Shown here one piece after another: positions 38,901 through 57,434 of a DNA stretch of 64,000 nt. The notes beneath the pieces are model-generated. The model made no database searches, was not told the origin of the DNA, and saw only the letters and a program-made list of their open reading frames with translations. The position numbers were made by a program, and so were the translations under genes. Source of the DNA: Ecdyonurus torrentis (taxonomy: Eukaryota > Arthropoda > Insecta > Ephemeroptera > Heptageniidae). The stretch lies in NCBI GenBank assembly GCA_949318235.1, contig OX439127.1:14322324-14386323 (forward strand), in the 5' to 3' direction. The stretch's first letter is position 1. Every line of letters starts with the position of its first letter.

Positions 38901-41900
38901 TGATATTTATGTAGTTTAACTTTCTTAGGGACTTCATCTAAGCAAATTAACTTGAATTGCTTTGTATTTGTCTATGCTTTGTATGATCAAGTGAATGGAT
39001 GTGTAATATGTATATTGCTCCTCTTAAAGCAGAACTTGTCTAAGAGCCAACCTGGAGAATCCTACCAAGAGAGTGATTGGACCCTACCCTCAGCCTTTTA
39101 TCCAAGCCATCTCAAGCGCCGCAAGGCATTGTTGCCAGTTCATTCCACTCCCAGGGAGCTCCTTCCACCTGCTTTCCAAGCTAACCTAATATGTCCAATT
39201 CCTTTTAAATTTGAAGAACCTGAAGTGGACATACTAGAACAAGAGTGAAATTTAAAATGTCAATTAAATTCTTTTATGGCAAGTTTAAAAACAAAATTAA
39301 AACAAATTAAGTCAAGCTCATTTTAGTTTACTAGCTGTGAAAGTTTCTCCTCAATTTTAAAAGATGCAATGACTAAAAATTTTAAATTGAAATATATTTT
39401 TTAATAGATAAAATTTGTTGAGCATTGATCAGTGATTGCGTTCTTACATGACTACAAATTTCACTCTTACGTGTCCACATATTTGCCTACCATTGTTTCT
39501 TCATTTTAAAGTATCCTTAATATTCTTTGTGTGTGATTTATTATTACCCTTAAACCTGTTATTTAGTAACTAAAAGTCTAAACATTTATCATTATTATAT
39601 ATCTAAACAATGTCACCAAACTTTGGAACCATGTAGCTTTAATTTTGGTTTAAGAAATATATATATTTGGTTCGGTTGTTAGCACCCAGTCCAATGTCTT
39701 GGCCATATGAGCAAAAAATTGAATATTAGCAGGATTTTTTAAAAATTACTTGTAATGCACCTGTTTCAGAAAACTTATTATAGTCCTGTCGATAACTACT
39801 TACCTTGAATGGATATGCAAAAAAAAAAAAAATAATAATAATAGGCTAATAATAATAATACTAATCGTAAAAAAAAAAAATAATAATAAATCTTCCAAAT
39901 TAAAGACATGGATATTTACTGTCCTATAATATATGATCCTGCAATAATGGATTTGTCGGTGAAAAACCACAAAAAATTGAAAATACACGTATTTTACATT
40001 TTCAAAATCCCACTCCGTTTGGATTTTTTTTTTTTTTTTTTTTTTTAAGTTTTGTATTTACATGAAAGTATTTATTTACGTTTTATTACTATTGTTTATA
40101 CACTAACTTTTAGGAAATTTGAATACTGCACCAATTTATATATATATATATATCGTCGTTGTTCCGCTATATTGTCCGATGTCCACTTGGTTCAAAGTTT
40201 ACTAATGTCCGATGTCCACTTGGTTCAAAGTTTCCTAATGTCCGATGTCCATTTGGTTCAAAGTTTACTAATGTCCGATGTCCACTTTTAACCACACAAA
40301 AAACTAATTATCTCCTTTAATATTTGCAATATTAATGAGGCATTTAACAGTTCTTACTATCATAAATACAGCCAAACAAGGCATACATTTTTTATTATAA
40401 ATATGTTATATTTTTATTAGAAATAAAATAATTGTACTCTTTCAGTTGAGTAAAAAAGATCGCGGACTCAAACTTTAAAAAATCATAACTCATGAACGAA
40501 GCGTTGTATTAACAAAATAAAACCATATTCTGAATTTTCGGTATATTGTCTATAAATATAATGCTTTAGTTTTTGTATTTCACGTTACGGTATATTAGCA
40601 ACAGCGCGATTTATGACGCAACTCACCAAAAATATGCGTAAAAATTAGTTTTACTTGCTCTAAAGTTGACTTAAGTAAATAAAAAAAATAAATAAAAAAA
40701 ATAAATAAAAAAGTGAGGTTGGCCATATAAAAGATCTAATATTACAAATTCAAAAGTCCCTTAATTTCGTTTTTAAGTTCACTTAGTAATAATTTTAAAA
40801 AATGGTCGTACAAATTAATACATCAGAAAATATATTGGAGTAGTTTAAAAAAAAAAATTATCACCAACAAAACTAGGTCACAGTTAATAAATATAGAGCA
40901 ACTTTTTGCTCTATTTTTGAACCAAAGGTTTGTTCAGAAACTTGAAATTAATTCATTTCTATGCAGCTGCAGACAATAAAAATGTCAAATTAAAATCTAG
41001 AGTCAAAAAATTCATAATTAATGTTATGTTGACTTGCAACTTTTCTAAAAATAATAATAATAATAACAAATTAAAAAAAAACAGCAATCTGTTATGAAAC
41101 TGAAAATTTAGGGGCGCAATTCAGTATTTTTAAATGAATCTATTCGAAATTCGTAAATTCGTAAAATAATTTTAAATTAAAGAAAAAAATATAAATTTAA
41201 TTCAAGCACTGCATGTATGCATGTATTTACTCAGGTTGCGCAACTATGGATAAGTTATATTTCGGGATTATGAATTTCATACAAATTTTTTATTTTCTAT
41301 GCGCTTAGATTTTTTTTTTTTTTTTAAATAAGTGCAAAAACAGCTATATAGGGGTAAGTTTAACACAATACTGTTTTGCGAACTGTTTGCGATAAAATTA
41401 CCAGATTAAAATATTTAAAAAAGTTATTGCGTTCCATGTTTTTACAGAAAAGAAGAGGTCAAAACATAGTATACATTATACATACATATTAAAATATGTT
41501 GGAAACTAATTAAATATATTGTCCGATACATATATTGTATTTAAAAAGTCAATGTTTTTTTTTTCTCTCTTTTTTTTTTTTTAATATAGAAACTATTACA
41601 AAAACACTTTTTTCTTATCGTCTATTGAGATATAATAATTTTTCTTTAAAAAGTATATATATAAGTATATTTTTTTATATAATAATTTTTTGTAATCAAT
41701 TCTTAAACCAACAAATGCTAATAAAAAATGTTAATGTTTATTATAAATGTCAAAAAAAAAAAAAAAAAAAAAAAAAAACTAAATTTATATCTGCGTAATT
41801 TAATTTGAAGTATCATAACATCGATTGTAGAAATTTACTGTAGTTTTCATAAATTATTTTACTGAAAGGTAACCGTAATAAGCCGTTAAATATAGCTATC

Positions 41901-43085
41901 AATTTTTAAATTAATTTTTTTAAAGAAATGTCGTTGTCTTTTCTTTAAAATACAAGTTTTGACAAGCAAATGATATCTGCGTATTCGTAAAAGAGACGTA
42001 CCACGGATCAGCTGACGTATTTTCTTGCAATATGTTTTTAGTTTTTATCGTCTAAAATTTCAATTTTGTAAGCTATCTATAAGAAATTTGAAATATATAT
42101 GTAAAACAAAATTCTGGATTGAAAAATATAATAAAAAAAATTTGGTTCAAAATGGACATCAGACATTAGTACTTTTTTAAAAAAATGGACATCGGACATT
42201 AGTAAACTTTGAACCAAATGGACATCGGACATTAGTAAACTTTGAACCAAGTGGACATCAGACAATATAGCGGAACCACGACTATATATATACCTATATA
42301 TATATATATAGTATATATATTTGGGGGGGGGGGGGGGGGGGTGAGGCAAATCCTAGTTTCATAGTTCCGATCGTTGATGACATTGTTTGGAACAACACAT
42401 AGGGCATGCATTAATTGTTATTAGTCAAACAATTTATTAGCATATAAACTAAGTCAAACCTTAAACTTAAGCTAATAATTGGTATTTTTTCCTCATTTAT
42501 GTTATTTGTTGTGATTATAATTTAAGTTACATATGGAAAAAATATATTCTTGTTGATACTTTGTCTTTATTGTTTACATAACATTATATTCTTTAATAAA
42601 GTACTGTTATTCTTGCTTTTCAAGATTTTTATTTCTAAAATAGATGAAAAATGGTGGATATTTAGAATGGAGTCAGTAGGTGTTTTTTTTTTTTTTTTTT
42701 TTTTTAACTTAAATATGTCATAATTTGTTTCGACGCTACTGACATAAATGATGTTGCAAGGACTAACTTTTAGCAACATGTGATACTATAAATTTTGCAT
42801 GGACCAATAAAATTTTGTTTGTGGCTGGCTGTGTTTTATTTCATCTGGGTAGTGGATAGTGTTGGTAAAAGTCTTCCAAGTCTTGTTTCACATTTGTCTG
42901 CAGCACTTATGTTTCTCTCTCTCTTTGCTGCACCATAGCTTTATGATTTTATTTACTTAACACTATATTAATTAACCTTTATTTGTTATTATTAAATATT
43001 AGTGATTCTATATATTATAATTTTGCTTGTCTTTTTCTTTCAGGAAAACAAATCCGTGCTCAATCTATTCAACAACATTCGCTAG
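26984..43085 (+). CDS. FZR1: Cdh1 / fizzy-related APC/C co-activator, 9 coding exons
   Basis: This is a substrate-binding co-activator of the anaphase-promoting complex (late mitosis and G1). Exons are 26984-27382, 28161-28358, 28718-28855, 33215-33403, 36584-36808, 37015-37147, 37319-37482, 38031-38228 and 43044-43085. All have GT-AG borders and consistent phase, giving about 561 aa. The first coding exon opens at 26956 after TTTTTTAG, and the ATG gives MNQVFEKRL, like the vertebrate start. The C-box DRFIPMR is at residues 114-120. KSQKLLRSPRKATRKIS and IPFKVLDAPELQDDFYL lead into the WD40 propeller, which includes TGSQVCNLAWSKH and GAGDETLRFWNVFSK. The protein ends NLFNNIR, the Ile-Arg tail that docks on APC3/APC8. 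The segment before the C-box is about 70 residues longer than in vertebrates and rich in Ser/Thr-Pro, which are possible CDK sites. Introns carry a 397-bp palindrome, the hammerhead palindrome and other repeats. Confidence 0.95.
27598..27994. repeat. Near-perfect 397-bp palindrome in FZR1 intron 1
   Basis: The arms of about 198 bp are centred on 27796 (GAGAAGTTCTC) and matched base for base wherever checked, from GGACACAAATG on the left to CATTTGTGTCC on the right. They include AACGCTAACGCGTGTTTAGG and TTGACGCTGCTGCCTGG. The left flank CCATCGCGGTA resembles the AACCATCGCGGTTAG end motif of the hammerhead-related repeats. Confidence 0.92.
29276..29320 (-). ncRNA. Hammerhead ribozyme, copy C
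   Basis: Same 45 bases as copies B and E, on the minus strand: stem I GCCTTA/TAAGGC, CTGATGA, stem II GTCC/GGAC, GAA, ACCGGT, then C at the cleavage site. It is antisense to FZR1. Confidence 0.88.
29369..29451 (-). promoter_or_regulatory. CCAAT/TATA/initiator promoter in copy C
   Basis: On the minus strand: AACCAATCAGCGCG, TATAAAA at 29405-29411, then CTCAGTCAGT, upstream of the ribozyme at 29276-29320. Confidence 0.6.
30161..30178 (-). ncRNA. Hammerhead ribozyme 3' fragment at the palindrome loop
   Basis: Only the 3' third of the ribozyme (GAAACCGGTCTAAGGC on the minus strand) remains before the sequence switches to the inverted unit. The unit was truncated within the ribozyme, and this fragment sits in the loop of the palindrome. 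Confidence 0.75.
30849..30932 (+). promoter_or_regulatory. CCAAT/TATA/initiator promoter in copy E
   Basis: AACCAATCAG at 30854-30863, TATAAAA at 30889-30895 and CTCAGTCAGT at 30921-30930. The spacing from TATA to initiator A is 30-35 bases, and the ribozyme starts about 55 bases further on. The element is oriented with FZR1, so it could act as an intronic sense promoter. Confidence 0.6.
30980..31024 (+). ncRNA. Hammerhead ribozyme, copy E
   Basis: Plus-strand mirror of copy C with every core base intact. GTAAGT at 31030-31035 follows directly, a strong splice-donor match. It is in sense orientation in FZR1 intron 3. The ACCGGT of stem III is self-complementary, so two molecules could pair there to make a dimeric ribozyme. 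Confidence 0.88.
31720..32012. repeat. Repeat with ATGTGGCC ends, copy 1
   Basis: Blocks such as GTGCATTTTTCATAATTTTA, then CAGGAGAGAC, AACCTTTCTCCACAGAATTC and AAATGATGCCCTTTTT recur in reverse orientation at 55735-56075. It lies in FZR1 intron 3. The 74-codon open frame here belongs to the repeat. Confidence 0.65.
33455..33742. repeat. Palindromic repeat with decayed hammerhead-like hairpin, family copy 3
   Basis: The palindrome centre is near 33540 (AGTGGACTACACTC). Each arm holds CTGAAGA, then GAGGGC/GCCCTC around a TGTT loop, then GAAACGTC, the order of a hammerhead core with one extra A and no good stem I. The right side continues through GTGTAATCTGTGCC and CTCATCGTGGTAAGACGC, then TTGTTGGTTTCTCCTATCC, to AACCGAAATGGTTTTAACC. 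This matches the tails at 15060-15110, 43620-43710 and 59200-59340. It lies in FZR1 intron 4. Confidence 0.75.
34277..35722. repeat. 1.4-kb inverted repeat in FZR1 intron 4
   Basis: The arms run from AAAGTCCTTATGCACTTATT on the left to AATAAGTGTATAAGGGCTTT on the right. They include GATTGATAATTACCATACCT, TGACCGGCCAT, CGGGAGTCGGAAGGTTTGAC and GCTGCGCAGAAACATATTTC. The arms differ by scattered substitutions, so it is an older palindrome. The left arm alone contains a second palindrome at 34353-34640. The centre, near 35000-35280, is GC-richer and unique. Confidence 0.85.
34353..34640. repeat. Palindromic MITE nested in the larger inverted repeat
   Basis: The ends are TTAGACACCAACATGTTG and CAACATGTTGGTGTCTAA. 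The interior contains TCTGACGTCACAATGTACCG and repeats of GTGACTGTGATTGGCTGACT. The right arm of the host repeat reads straight through CCATGAATGC, showing the empty site, so this element inserted after the host palindrome formed. Confidence 0.85.
35756..36583. other. FZR1 intron 4, remaining part
   Basis: After an A-tract (35753-35780) and GAGAGAG the sequence is unremarkable intron DNA. Short open frames near 36300-36522 overlap on both strands and match nothing recognisable. It ends with the acceptor of the exon at 36584. Confidence 0.5.
37501..37614. repeat. MITE, family GTACACTCCTCCCGAATAAA, copy 2
   Basis: The ends are TGTACACTGACC and GGCCAGTGTACA, with AAAAATCTGACTGCAGCGTT and GGAAAACTTTAACGCAAGTG inside, parallel to 25459-25565. 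It lies in FZR1 intron 7, 18 bases after the splice donor of the exon ending at 37482. Confidence 0.75.
37612..37720 (+). repeat. Half copy of the CAGTTTCAGACAAATG repeat
   Basis: CAGTTTCAGACAAATGAAAG then GTAACCGTTTAAACTTGCTG and TTGCGCGCCTCAAGCTT recur at 51362-51530 and, with both ends, at 58886-59157. Only the left end is present here. Confidence 0.7.
37705..37895. repeat. 33-bp tandem repeats preceded by an inverted unit
   Basis: The unit ACGAGATAGGCCTTTTGCTT then CCACTGACAAAAT is repeated directly from about 37771, 37804, 37837 and, partially, 37870. An inverted unit at 37710-37745 lies just upstream, so the segment can form a hairpin with several registers. Frames through it encode repeated RDRPFASTDKI-type peptides. 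It lies within FZR1 intron 7, so it is not protein-coding. Confidence 0.85.
38561..38686. repeat. Short palindromic MITE, family AAAGGCGTAGAACACC, copy 3
   Basis: Near-perfect 126-bp palindrome with TTAAAGGCGTAGAAACCTTG ends and the centre AAATCAACGTTGATTT. It keeps only the outer arm of copies 1 and 2. Confidence 0.88.
39030..39248 (+). CDS. Candidate alternative last exon of FZR1 (72 codons, no Ile-Arg tail)
   Basis: A pyrimidine-rich acceptor (TTGCTCCTCTTAAAG) precedes an open frame in phase 0, which is the phase left by the FZR1 exon ending at 38228. Joined there, it would give ...SKARSQK followed by QNLSKSQPGESYQESDWTL, SHLKRRKALLPVHS and an acidic end FEEPEVDILEQE. The stop is at 39246, with ATTAAA about 15 bases later. 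Base composition (about 47% GC) is clearly more coding-like than the surrounding intron. The product would keep the propeller but lose the NIR tail that binds APC subunits. I do not recognise the peptide. It could instead be an unrelated or decayed exon. Confidence 0.5.
   Translation, partial: QNLSKSQPGESYQESDWTLPSAFYPSHLKRRKALLPVHSTPRELLPPAFQANLICPIPFKFEEPEVDILEQE
40152..42285. mobile_element. 2.1-kb non-autonomous element with tandem-repeat inverted termini
   Basis: The left end at 40173-40290 holds four direct 33-bp units (TGTCCGATGTCCACTTGGTT then CAAAGTTTACTAA). The right end at about 42141-42262 holds the same units in reverse complement. The outermost edges, CGTCGTTGTTCCGCTATAT and ATATAGCGGAACCACGA, also mirror each other and abut (AT)n. 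The interior is about 1.85 kb, AT-rich, without a credible ORF. Termini built of tandem repeats are the hallmark of foldback-type DNA elements. It lies in FZR1 intron 8. Confidence 0.75.
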
Positions 43086-43175
43086 GGACCTGTGACTACT
43101 GTACTGTTCTATGTGTTTTTTACTAAACATGTAATATGTTGGTCTGTGATATAATATAAAAACGTGCCATGTTTG

Positions 43176-43207
<32 letters not shown>

Positions 43208-43534
43208 CTTCTTTTCTTTTTCTTCTTTGAAATAGTGGAAATTATTTTCACATGTTTTTTATTTGAAGAAAATATAGGATATATTTTATTGTAAAAATCA
43301 TTTTCACCATAAAATATGTGAAAAATGCCTTGTTAAGTAATTTTCCCCCCTAAATTTATAGATTTCTATCTTTCTAAATGTTAATGCTGACTTATAATTC
43401 TAAAAATAATAGGTATTTTAATTGTTTTTATTTTGCATAATTAATATTGTTTATTTAATTGTTTTTTCTTTTCTATTTAGAATTCTCAAATAGCCTTTTT
43501 AATATTAATGATAATTTTGAAAGAAAAATATAGG

Positions 43535-43712
43535 AGAAAAACAGCAAGGGCCTTATCGTAGTGAAGAGAGTTCCATAGAACACATAGTTCCATAGAGTCT
43601 CACTGAACTAAGGAACTCTCTTCACTATGGTAAGGTCCTTGCTGATTTTCTTTTATCCTTTACTTTCAAATTAATCGTACCTAATAGCGATGGTTTATTT
43701 TCCTTAATATTT
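43535..43712. repeat. Palindromic repeat, CCAGCAAGGGCCTTACC family, copy 4
   Basis: AACAGCAAGGGCCTTATCGT and AGTGAAGAGAGTTCC are mirrored around about 43597. The right side ends with TTGCTGATTTTCTTTTATCC, then TTTACTTTCAAATTAAT and a decayed GCGATGGTTTATTTTCC end motif. Confidence 0.8.
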
Positions 43713-44344
43713 CTTTAATATTATTATTATATTTCCACAATTTAAAGAGTCCTATATTATTCTGCTCCATATATTTTATGGTTGTAACTTCTTATTATTA
43801 CTATAGAACTTGGTTTCCTGTAAAATGCTATTGAGGGGAAGTGAGGCTAAATGACAATTAAATTTGCTTAGGTCTTTGTATTAATTATGGGAGTTTCAAC
43901 GTGTCAATCGCCTACCCCCCCCCCCCCTATTAAATACACAGAAAACATGGGAAATAATTTAAAATATAAACCACATGTGCAACTTAAAAGCTGAATGCAT
44001 TTTTGAAAACTATATAAATAATTCAATATATATATTTATATTGAATCCATATGCTACAACAAATATAACGGCTGTAACTTGCAGAGTATATTACATAAGA
44101 AATGGAATAGTGAATTGTGTTATGTTTTATGTCAATAGAAACAATTTGTTTGTAAGGATTTGGTAGTCTTTATTTTAGGTCTATGCTGTGTGTTGTTTCG
44201 TGATCTGATATTGAAGTAGAAGAACAACTTCTGCCAGGCATATTTTGCTGCAAACAATAATAGTAATATTATTATTAAATTTGTAATAATAATTTATAAA
44301 ATTTTGTATGATAAATTTATTTATCAATTTCTGACACCCAATAT

Positions 44345-44484
44345 GTACAGCTCTGGACAAAAGATCCCAAACAGGCAGTGGCAGAATCGGGCTGTGGTGG
44401 CCACTGCATTTTCTTATAAAGATAGCATAGTGTGGTTGCGAGTTGCCAATACAAACTGTCCGGGAACTTTTGTCTAGAGCTGTA
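44345..44484. repeat. mariner-like MITE, copy 1
   Basis: The ends are TACAGCTCTGGACAAAAG and CTTTTGTCTAGAGCTGTA, which includes the TA target. The ends resemble Tc1/mariner termini. The interior has AAAGATAGCATAGTGTGGTT, shared with the copy at 54489-54610. Confidence 0.8.
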
Positions 44485-44803
44485 CATACATATTTTTTAA
44501 CAGCCAAAATGTCTGAAGCACAAATTCACGCCTTTTACTTTGTTATGAAGTGAGGCAAGAAGGAAAAAAAGGAAGGGGGCAGTGGGATGATATCTGTTAT
44601 TGTATGTATTGGAATAAGAAATAATAATTTGTTAACCAAGGCAGCTCTTAGTAACCATTAGAGTTACAACAAATATAGATTGTAGACTTGAAGTCTTTAG
44701 TTCTAAATATCTTATATATGGCCTGTATCGTCAGTGGCCATCTGGACATCATCAAAAGTCCATATTAAGGCCGCAAAGCAACACACAAAATTAGACTGCA
44801 AGG

Positions 44804-44835
<32 letters not shown>

Positions 44836-45868
44836 GTCTAAAAACAAGTGCGATTGTTTTTTGTTGTTGTTGTAACTTTTATATTATTTAATGAGAGGAT
44901 ACTTTGTGCTTGTAGAGTGGGGGAATTTTAGATGCCTTAAATGTTATTATTATTATTTCATCTTGTATTGCTGGAGCATTATTTTATTTTAAAGGCCACA
45001 ATGTAGAGGAATATCAGTTGAAAATATTTTTTACATGGGTTAATTAACATTATGGTGTTTTGTCAGCTATCTGAGCTCAGAATTGAAGGGGGGAAAAAAG
45101 GGGGGGGGGGGGCTTTGTCTAAAGTATTTGGTTCTGTCTTTTCATGTATAAAATATCCTTGATGATATCCTTAATATATACTTGATGATTATTTTCTCCC
45201 TTCATCTAACTTTTTTTATAATGATACATTACTAAATTTATTACCATTGTATTGTGTTTTGTTACTGTGTCCAACATTTGACATTTTTATGCTCTTTATA
45301 CTTTATACAGATTACCTATCGTGGTGGTAAAATAGCAAAATGTATAGTTTTGAAAAATTTTGTGATTTTTTTTTTCCATCTCTCTTTCTGGTGTTTATTT
45401 TGTGTTATTATAGGTTTGTAATACATTCAAATATCAACAAAATTTTCTTAATCATTATTTACATTTTGTTGAATGTTGAAAAATAATTACTAAACATTTC
45501 AGTGGACTTCAAGATCTGGCACAAGTGAACTGATAAAATAACTTGATCTGTACCGTATTATAATTATTATATTATTCACACATTTATAGGAAAACGAATA
45601 AGGGAGATAGTTTGCACTTCCGAACTGGAAGCTTTTTATATACCTATTTTGTTTGAAATTGCTAAATATGTTTAGCACTATGGTGTATTGATTATGTTGA
45701 TATGTAATCATTGCTGTAAATATGTTTATACACACCTAACAATGAACATGTATTCATTATTGAAGATAAATAAAATATTTAAATTAACATTTATTTATAT
45801 ATGTAAATATATAATGTAATATTTTGTCATCCTGAATCTGGTGTGCACCCTATATCATACCAATAATG

Positions 45869-46101
45869 ATGTTCGTAAACCCTGTTCCCTTGCCTTAAAA
45901 AATGCGCAATGCCATTTAAAAAGCATTAAGTGATTGTCATTTTTGTTTTGTTTGGGGCACGAAAAATAGGGTTTACGAACATAATTAATAACTAATTGTG
46001 TTTTTCATAAACCCTGATTTCTTGCACCAAAAAATGCGCATTCCATTTGAATAACCATAGTTGCTCGTAATTTTAGTAGCAGAAAATAGGGTTTACAAAC
46101 A
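45869..46101. repeat. Two copies of 105-bp MITE, family TGTTCGTAAACCCTG
   Basis: The copies are at 45869-45981 and 45998-46101, again nearly adjacent and in the same orientation as at 17942-18156. The first has a diverged interior with an insertion. The second keeps AAAAAATGCGCATTCCATTT. Confidence 0.85.
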
Positions 46102-46390
46102 GCATTAATAACACTAACTCTGACTGAGTGGGTTGGGTGTATTATAATTTATACTTGATAATTATTTTTATATTTAAAATTTTATTTATGCAGACCTATA
46201 GATTACATTATTTAGTTTAGCTAGTTTATCAGTAGTTTATCTAGTTTAGCTTAGCTTCACATGAGTCAGTGTGACCTGTTATTTTGGAGAATCAAAGGAG
46301 ACAAATGGAAACATTCTTTTCAATCCTCTTCTTAAGTTTACAGTCCAGGCAGAACACTGCAAATAATATTGTTATTTTATTTTAACACAG

Positions 46391-47003
46391 GTACTATCAC
46401 TTTCAGAAAAAATTTTACTTGTAGTGTTTATATGGGAAAACCATATAAACATACGAGAGTGGGTGGTGGGTTACATCACTCCCACCATGAGAAATCTTTG
46501 TCACCAAGAAACCGAAACCACGTGGTTTAAGTGACCAATAAGAGTGTGATGTCGTTGTCTTCGTTCACCTGAATGTATGGTGAGCATCAGACAGGCAGGC
46601 AGGGAGGAAAGAAGGCAGCACGGCTGCTTGGCTTGCCGCGATGCACTTTGACCTTGCATCACAACATGACAATGCTGAGACCAAATATAGAACTAAATGC
46701 AGTTTATAGAGTATGGGCTCTTCTGTGTGGTGCATTGTTGTGTTGTGATGCAAGGTCGTCAGAGTGCATTGCAGCAACCTCCCTGCCTGCCTGGCTGGTG
46801 CTCACCAAAAGTTCAGGTGAACTAAGACATCAACACCACACTCTTGTTGGTCACTTAAACCGTGTGGTTTCTTGGTGACAAAGATTTCTCATCTCTTCTT
46901 TAAGTTGGTGGTGGGAGCAAAGCCACCCACCACACACTCGTATGTTTATATGGTTTTCTCATATAAACGCTGCAAGTAAATTTTTCTCTGAAAGTGATAG
47001 TAC
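46391..47003. repeat. 613-bp inverted-repeat element
   Basis: The ends are GTACTATCACTTTCAGA and TCTGAAAGTGATAGTAC. The arms include ATATGGGAAAACCATATAAA, AGAAATCTTTGTCACCAAGA, GACCAATAAGAGTGTGATGT and ACTTTGACCTTGCATCACAA, with reverse complements in order on the right. It is flanked by 105-bp MITE copies on both sides. Short ORFs across it come from the arms. Confidence 0.85.
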
Positions 47004-47043
47004 ATGTAGGTTTCATGTAGTTATAAAGTACATAATACTAAGT

Positions 47044-47150
47044 GTTGTTCATAAACCCTGTTTTCTTGCACCAAAAAATGCGCATTCCATTTGAATAACC
47101 ATAGTCGATTGTCATTTTAGTAGCAGGAAAACGAGTTTACAAACAGCATT
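47044..47150. repeat. 105-bp MITE, family TGTTCGTAAACCCTG, copy 5
   Basis: TTGTTCATAAACCCTGTTTT at the left end and AACGAGTTTACAAACA at the right, with the family interior AAAAAATGCGCATTCCATTT. Confidence 0.85.
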
Positions 47151-48295
47151 ATTAGTATAAGTGGTTGTAAGTATTATTTTATTTTCACACATAGACGTGT
47201 GGGTTTCATGTTTCATGTTTGAACATGAAATGACCGGTCGCGTTTAAGTTTCCCCTTATACATAACATTTGGAGACATGAATGCTACGGTCAGATTTATT
47301 CGGGAGAGGAGTGTGTACGTACAGTACTTATTACATGATTATATATTACAACTTCCAGAGAGTATATATTGCTCATAAGTCATAAGGAAAAGCATTGTAT
47401 GTGTATAATATGATGTATGAATGTATTATAGTCTTACCCCCAGAGGACTACACTATGGGACTACTTAAAAGAGTCACGGCAAGGCCATAATCTATATGAA
47501 AGGCTTTAGTCCACGAGAACACATCGAGCCGAACCCTCTGATTTAGATTGAGATGAGTGATAATGCTACTTACATATTATGTCTGCCAACTCCATATACT
47601 GTGTAGCGTGTGGTCCAAAAACGACACTCGATACCTGTTCCTAAAGAAAGTAATATATTATGCTTCCATTGCAGTTCAGGTGTAGACTGAGATGGCAATT
47701 GTGTTCCCCACTAAAAACAGTGCCCCAAGTTGGAAGCTCTTCCAAAGCCCGGTTGAAACCTATTTAAGTGGATTGACTTTCTCATTAGGCCATGTGTGGT
47801 AAAATTTTCCCAATAAGTATTAAACCTCATAGATTTAAAAGTTTCGCGCGCATAACTTATTTTGGCGCCAAACTAGCAAAATAAACACAAAACAGCTGTG
47901 GCAAGCCAGCGTCTCGTCTGTACTCTCTGTCCAGCTCCAGAATGTCAACATATCCAGATTCTCCAGTCTCCTGCGGTCTCCTTTCAAGGAAACAATTATG
48001 AACTATAAGGATATTATATAGTGGTTCTAAAATAGTGTTAGTTAAAATTTGAAAATAACTAATAATAAAAGTAGTCATGAAAGTGTGGTAACACGTCCAT
48101 ATGTACATGTACCAAAACAAGATTTTGGCTAGAAAGAAACCTAGCCAACTTAAACTAAAACAGAATTAGAGGAAGAGGAGCTAAGGATTTGGTATTTTTT
48201 GTATTTCAGTTTGAAGTCTCGTATGTATAAACAATCATTTCACAAGCTGTAGCTGGACTTGGTATGCAGTAATTTCAAAAATATCCACAAAGAAG

Positions 48296-56428
<8,133 letters not shown>

Positions 56429-56636
56429 TCTTCCTGGAAATTAGTACTTTTAAAATCATCTCATTGATTAATAATTTAATTACTTAAAGTAAGTTTGGTT
56501 CTAGGTATATGTTTTCAATTTATGCGTATTCTTATACATTAAAAACTTCTTCTTACCCCCCAACATTCTTCAAGACTAAATACTTCCTTGCATTTCTCAT
56601 TGTTTCTTGACATTATATACACCAATCAGTTCTAGA

Positions 56637-56736
<100 letters not shown>

Positions 56737-56939
56737 TATATCGATGCTTACCCGTCGAAGTGAACGAACTACACTTTACAAATTTGGGGAAAAATGAACA
56801 TTCTACACTTTACAAATTCCAAGTTCCCCCATCTAGTTCTCATGTTAAAATGCGTAGAAGCGCCAAACGCAGATCGTTCATTTTGAGTGAAATTTGTAAA
56901 GTGTAGTTCCATTCACTACGACGGGTAAACATCGATATA
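56737..56939. repeat. Hairpin MITE with ACACTTTACAAATTT motifs, copy 3
   Basis: The ends are TATCGATGCTTACCCGTCG and CGGGTAAACATCGATA. The arms hold CTACACTTTACAAATT units. It sits directly inside an (AT)n tract, with AT repeat on both sides. Confidence 0.88.
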
Positions 56940-57434
56940 GGTATATATATATATATTATAACTTAGATCTCTTACTACACTGTCTATGTTATATGATTAT
57001 GTATGCATTTAAAATTCTCATTTACTGTAAATAATGTACATTAATGTACATTAACAATTTTATACAATGCCAATTGAAAGTTGAAACCAATGCAAACGTT
57101 TTATATTCTAAAAAGTGATAATAAGGAGAAGAAACAAGGTAATATTTTATTATTGATATTATTTTAGTATATTATTTATTGTAGCTTATTACTTTACGGT
57201 GTAGAATATTGTATGGCTTTAATGTAAACAAGTCAATAATGTGGTAACAGATGATGCATTTATTGTACATTGGCAAAGTATGAATTCAAAGATATAATAT
57301 TTATGTGAACTTTGAATTCAAGGATATTTGTACAAGTAACGGGTACTCTCACCATAAGAAATTCTTGAAAGAAAACAGTAGCAATGACAAACTAAGATAA
57401 CATTTTTGAGGTTGGATATGATATATTGAAAGGA

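Larger units (their letters stand above)
43086..48295. other. FZR1 3' untranslated/downstream region and intergenic DNA
   Basis: No further coding gene is supported. After the FZR1 stop comes AT-rich DNA, with an AATAAA-type signal at about 45768-45773 (GATAAATAAAATATT) that could end a long 3' UTR. Closer signals are not obvious. The interval holds a T-tract (43181-43207), palindromic repeats and MITEs listed separately, and a 1-kb cluster of inverted repeats at 45869-47150. Confidence 0.5.

Noticed and set aside
40173..40290. Regular 33-bp repeats resembling a CRISPR array
   Set aside because: The units are contiguous with no unique spacers, the genome is eukaryotic, and an inverted set lies 2 kb away.
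43975..44166. Small ORF of 63 codons downstream of FZR1
   Set aside because: AT-rich frame with no motif and no neighbouring splice logic.
46565..46878. Overlapping 70- and 101-codon frames on both strands
   Set aside because: They lie in the arms of the 613-bp inverted repeat and are products of its symmetry.
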